From NCBI GenBank assembly GCA_000310025.1, contig FN649751.1, forward strand, positions 5,624,150 to 5,688,149: a stretch of 64,000 nucleotides of DNA. Direction: 5' to 3'. Source of the stretch: Ectocarpus siliculosus (Eukaryota; Sar; Phaeophyceae; Ectocarpales; Ectocarpaceae). The notes under the pieces are model-generated. The model saw only the letters and a program-made list of their open reading frames with translations. It ran no database searches and was not told the origin of the DNA. Positions 60,036 through 64,000 of the stretch are shown in pieces. Both the position numbers and the translations under genes were made by a program. How positions within the stretch are numbered: position 1 is the first letter of the stretch; every line of letters starts with the position of its first letter.

Positions 60036-61830
60036 CCTTTCCTTGCTGCTGTGACGAGCACACAGCCTTTCCTACTGGAGCTGCGACCGACGTGTCCGTC
60101 TGCTGGTTAGAAGTAGCAAACGCAAACAGCGTTGTTGCTGCCGCGCTGGCGCGCTGGCTCCCGGGGGATCCGCGAAAGAGAGGGTATATGCCGCTTCGGA
60201 GATGTGTCCTAGCTGGGTACCTCTCCCACGCCACTCCTACTGCTGCTCCTGTTGCTACGCTGCTGCTGCTGCTTGGCTGTGCTGTGCTGCATATCGATAC
60301 GCTCTCAAGCTCGGAGGAGGTACATTCCCACCGGACAAACCGCACGTGAGTGGTCTTGTTTCATGCTCCGAGGAAATGCTCCCGTGAGAGACAAATTGTG
60401 CAGCATGTGTTCTTCCAAAACGGCGATTGTTCACGCGTCCGTTACTGCTACAGCAGTGTCCTCGTACTTCGTCCATACCTACCCTGTGTTTCTTTGGGGG
60501 GGTGTAGCACTTACATCCCGTTTTGCGAGAGTGTACAGCAGGAGTATAATTGCATATCGTCGGTGTGTGGGTTCAAGTGGGAGCCCGTGCTCTAGTTATC
60601 GTTTTCACCATCACATCCCTGTCTGTGGGAGTATCCCGGAAACCTTGCGTGTATACTGTATATGATATGCATACAACACTTTTCTACTCCGAATGATCCA
60701 TGTGTCCGCCCACATTCCACCGGTTCGCATTTCATTTCCTCTTGTATGCATATGCATACGGTAGAACAACACCGGTCGGCCCGGTGGCCTGGTAGATAAC
60801 CTCGTAAATCTGCTAAGTAGCAGCAGGTCGTCACTTGGATTCTCTCTCGTGTAGTGAAAAATAATTGCAATTTTTGCGGTGAGTCTTACAATACTCGGGT
60901 ACAAGTACTCTGGAGGGTACCAGGTACAGCAGTAGCAGGTTGTAGAATTCATGACAGAACGGCAGCGAACCCTTTCGATGAAAGATCAAGTTAGGCAAGC
61001 ACCGCAGGAGGAAAGGTGGGGCATCAAAACAATCTCATCCAATAGCTAAAGCTCTGCGGCCTTCTCCTGTGTGACCCCCCCGGCTGGTCATCCAATCATC
61101 TATCTACACGGAAGGTGTGTAGACTGGCGCCAGAATACTGTATTGTAGATACATCAAGGGACGAGTACACAGAGCAGTAGTCAGATACATCAAGGGACGA
61201 GTACACAGAGCAGTAGTCACGCTTCAAGCTCCTCTAGCAGAGGACCTTTACACCCAACGCTCTTGTGTTTTTTGCGCTACCTCTTGTCGGTGCTATTTGA
61301 CAGGGTTGCTTCTATCATTACCATTCTTGAGGAGTAGTAAAACGCGTGTACCAAAGAGATGCCGCCATGTCCTGTATCACGCGCGACGTTTTGAGTGCGT
61401 GCAATACACATCATCAATGTCGGCGTCCGCCGCCATCTTTCAGTCTTTCAGAATCCAAGAAAAGAGTCCCAACGAAGAGTTGTTAATCGTTTGCGGGATG
61501 CACCAAACTTTGAAAAGCCTTGACTGTTGATCGATTGCTCGCCGACTCGACTCCGCATGAAGCTAACTCCAAAAATTGGAGTTGCGTTGTAAGCAATACT
61601 TCTGAACAGCGATGTACCCCCGCCCTTTGTTTGTGCAGAGCGCCCTTGTACTCTGGTGTAACCCACACTAGACTGCGGCTGTGAACGGCGCCAGGTGTTT
61701 GAGAGACGGACACTTTAACTCTACTGCTGTCGTCCTACACCCGCTGCTGCTGCCTCTACTGATACTGGTCTACATCAACGCAGGGCGAGGCAAGGGCCCC
61801 ACGTCCTCCGGGTTTGCTCTCGAGGGTGGT
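60036..61830. other. divergent upstream region of IMPase and transhydrogenase genes
   Basis: No gene recognised. It probably contains two promoters. It contains several TACAGCAGT-type motifs (about 60451, 60535, 60925) and the tandem duplication at 61147-61218. Confidence 0.4.
61147..61218. repeat. perfect 36-bp tandem duplication
   Basis: Two identical 36-base units (61147-61182 and 61183-61218), each starting AGATACATCAAGGGACGAG and ending AGCAGTAGTC. Identity without any change suggests a recent duplication or a polymorphic minisatellite. Confidence 0.9.
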
Positions 61831-63508
61831 ATGCTAGGCAGAAGGCACTTGCGCCTGGGCGAGGCGCTCAGCCGAGGGCTGCAGCGCCACGCGCCCTCTT
61901 TGTGCGGGCGAGCGTCCAGCACCCAAGCAGCAGCCCTAGCGAAGTCCTCGGCCCACTACGACCTGGTCATCGTAGGGTCTGGGCCGGCGGCGCAGAAGTG
62001 CGCCATCGAGAGCGCCAAGTACGGCAAGAGCGTGTGCATCGTTGACAAGTCCAGCCAGCTGGGAGGGGTCTGCGTCCACACGGGGACCATCCCCAGCAAG
62101 ACGTTCAGGCGAGTCTCCCGCCGTCTCTCGCTCTTATCCCCCGCGCAAGGCTCGCGTAGTAGCAGAGCCGACTGCCCAAGAGCTCTGTGTCCAGTTAGCG
62201 TCCGCGGGAGAAAGCGAAGGGGGGTTTTGGTTGCACGAAAGGGTCGAATGTTGTTGAGAATTCTTGGACAGATGGCAGCGCACAAAGCAGTGCCCGTGTG
62301 CGCACCCGCGTGTGTTGGAGGGCTGGTATTGTTCCGGCAAGGGCACATCAGCGGATCCCGCTGTCACGTGCTGGGCTCTCTGGTGAAACCAGTGTTGCCG
62401 GGAGACTGCTGACACGGATCGTATGGAAGGGCGCCGGCCGCACCCTGCGCATTAGTGCCGGTTCATCGCACGCGCCGCCGTCACCGCCGCAGAAGTGACT
62501 GCTGTGGAACCCTCTTGGTCTCTGAAGAGCCGTCTTGTTGGTTTCTTCGCCTCATAGTCTAAGTCGACAAGCTTTGCCCTTCTTATGATGTCGCACTCCT
62601 TTTTCCAGGGAGGCCGTCCTGCATTTGACTGGGTGGAGGCATCAAGGGTTCTACGGCCGGTCTAGCCAGAGGGCAAGGGCGGCAGTGGCGATCCCTGACG
62701 TGCTGGCCAGGGTGCAAAAGGCGAGCCTATCCGATTTGGGGATTTACAGACATATCACTGCTCCGATGGTGCTTTTTTTTTACTGTTTTTTTAAATACTA
62801 AGCACCTCCCTACTGTTATTCTGCCTCAACACGGCCAACCTCCAATTAAGGAGTGCATTGCAAGGTCCGTTTGATCAGCCAACAGCAGTGATGTTTTCGC
62901 GGGTGTGATTATTTTTTGTACAGTGTAACCGGGGGCGTGTTCTAGGCAGACAACACAAGGGTCGGTTGAGTCCTGCTGCTGGCAGCGGATCGTTGCTCTC
63001 TTGCAGCCGGGACAAAAATAGCAAAACCGCTGGGGGTGCGTGTCTCCGTGTATTGTTACCCAGCTGATCACCGATCGCTGCTACACGTCATCCGAACGGT
63101 ATTATTGTATTTTTTGGTCCGGGGGGGGGGGAGTAGTGCGCGTTACGGCTGACCGACCAAAGCGAAAGAGCGTAGGTGAACGATAGATTACGATTTCTAG
63201 TAGTTACGAGTTGGACAGATGTGTGCAAAGTCCCTGATTTTGATGGGCGCACCCCCATCCCAATTCGACAGCGACAATCTCTAAATCTTGGACACACCCA
63301 TCCAGACCAGTGGAGTTTTTTTATTGGCTGAACACTTTGACGGTGGTGTCCAGGTTGAGGCGAAGGAGACCGAAGTGGTGCGGGACCAGCTGCAGCGGGA
63401 GGGCATCGAGCTCATCTCTGGGACGGCGAGGTTTTTGCCCGGGTCGGAGGGAGAGCCCCACCGTGTGATGGTCCTGCGGACCAGCGAGAAGACGGAGGCG
63501 AAGACAAG
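61831..63508 (+). CDS. sthA-like: soluble pyridine nucleotide transhydrogenase-like flavoprotein, 5' part
   Basis: Exons: 61831-62108, 62609-62720 and 63354-63508; the gene continues past the window. The start ATG at 61831 gives an Arg-rich, acid-poor leader ([20 protein letters not shown]) typical of mitochondrial import. It is followed by [20 protein letters not shown] (FAD-binding GxGxxx), [20 protein letters not shown] and PSKTFR. Exon 2 reads [16 protein letters not shown], and exon 3 [20 protein letters not shown] and ARFLPG. In SthA the redox motif CxxxxC of dihydrolipoamide dehydrogenase is degenerate; here it is [13 protein letters not shown], with one Cys and Thr/Gly after it, and the REAVL.LTG..Q..FYG block is SthA-specific as I know it. 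The enzyme exchanges hydride between NADPH and NAD. Both visible introns start with GC (CAG|GCGAGT and AAG|GCGAGC). Confidence 0.85.
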
Positions 63509-64000
63509 GTCAGCCTGGCGTGGCTGGCTGGCTCTCCAGTCGATGGAGTTTTTGTCAATCCTTTCGGCGAGCTTTTGGCACCAACGACCAGAGTGTGGTG
63601 GATATTGAGATAGACGACGCATGACCGAGTGCTAGAAAGGCCGCGGGATCGAGAGGGGTTGACGGCGACAATGTCGTCCCACCTCTCCATCAATATTCTC
63701 TTCCCCGGACGTAAGGCACACCCACGTTCGCTCTAGGCCTTTCCGCAGACACCAACTATCTGTCTCTCCTCTCACATATCTCCCCCTTGATGCCGGCGAT
63801 CGATGGTAAGAATACGTCGTTTTTGCCATGATTCTCGCGTGACTATCCTCGCCCCCCCCACCCTGACCAATCCTCCGTCCTCTCGAGGACGCGTGGTCAG
63901 TGGTCTAACAGCTAAGGCATGCAAGTCATGAGAGTACACCCCCCCCCGCCCCTGACCGCCCCGAACTTCAATGACATGCGTGCGACCCACGTTATGCAGC
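63509..64000. other. intronic end of window
   Basis: After the donor at 63509 no further exon of the transhydrogenase gene is recognisable. The segment 63891-63940 resembles the tRNA-like fragment at 56171. The intron probably runs past the window edge. Confidence 0.4.

Noticed and set aside
1-64000. CRISPR arrays, rRNA genes, prokaryotic operons, integrated viral genes
   Set aside because: No regularly spaced direct repeats, no rRNA sequence and no viral structural or replication gene were recognised.

Overview
The window looks like nuclear DNA of a photosynthetic stramenopile, most likely a brown alga of the Ectocarpus type. That identification is an inference. It rests on intron-rich genes on both strands, introns of about 0.1-1.4 kb, (CT)n and homopolymer-C tracts, bipartite plastid presequences with an A|F cleavage motif, and scaffold gaps. 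No prokaryotic operon structure is present. All gene models below were joined by hand from exons whose splice sites and reading phases agree; no alignment or transcript data were available.

Layout. 1-3.7 kb: no gene recognised; one short poly-A retroposon scar. 3751-3919 (-): small ORF starting MGCGSS. 4489-7662 (+): five-exon ankyrin-repeat protein. 9843-12005 (-), possibly from 12980: MBD4-like HhH-GPD DNA glycosylase whose intron holds a tandem hairpin repeat. 14311-43939 (+): one giant gene of about 32 exons and roughly 6,200 codons, encoding a HECT E3 ubiquitin ligase with a long N-terminal solenoid-like part, CUB-like beta repeats, a LamG/concanavalin-like fold interrupted by a fibronectin-III module, a SPRY domain, a VPS62-like segment and a complete HECT domain. 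47301-52421 (-): plastid, probably thylakoid-lumen, protein with a helical domain and a C-terminal KOW-like domain. 56285-60035 (-): complete plastid-targeted inositol monophosphatase family protein. 61831-63508 onward (+): 5' part of a mitochondrial-type soluble pyridine nucleotide transhydrogenase/dihydrolipoamide dehydrogenase-family flavoprotein, cut by the window end.

The genes do not form a pathway; they are separate units, often divergent (ANK versus MGCGSS ORF, glycosylase versus HECT ligase, IMPase versus transhydrogenase). The most unusual gene is the giant HECT ligase. Between the genes the DNA carries foldback elements, microsatellites that serve as polypyrimidine tracts, and two 100-N gaps; one of these (54190-54289) is flanked by two readings of the same sequence and looks like an assembly artefact.
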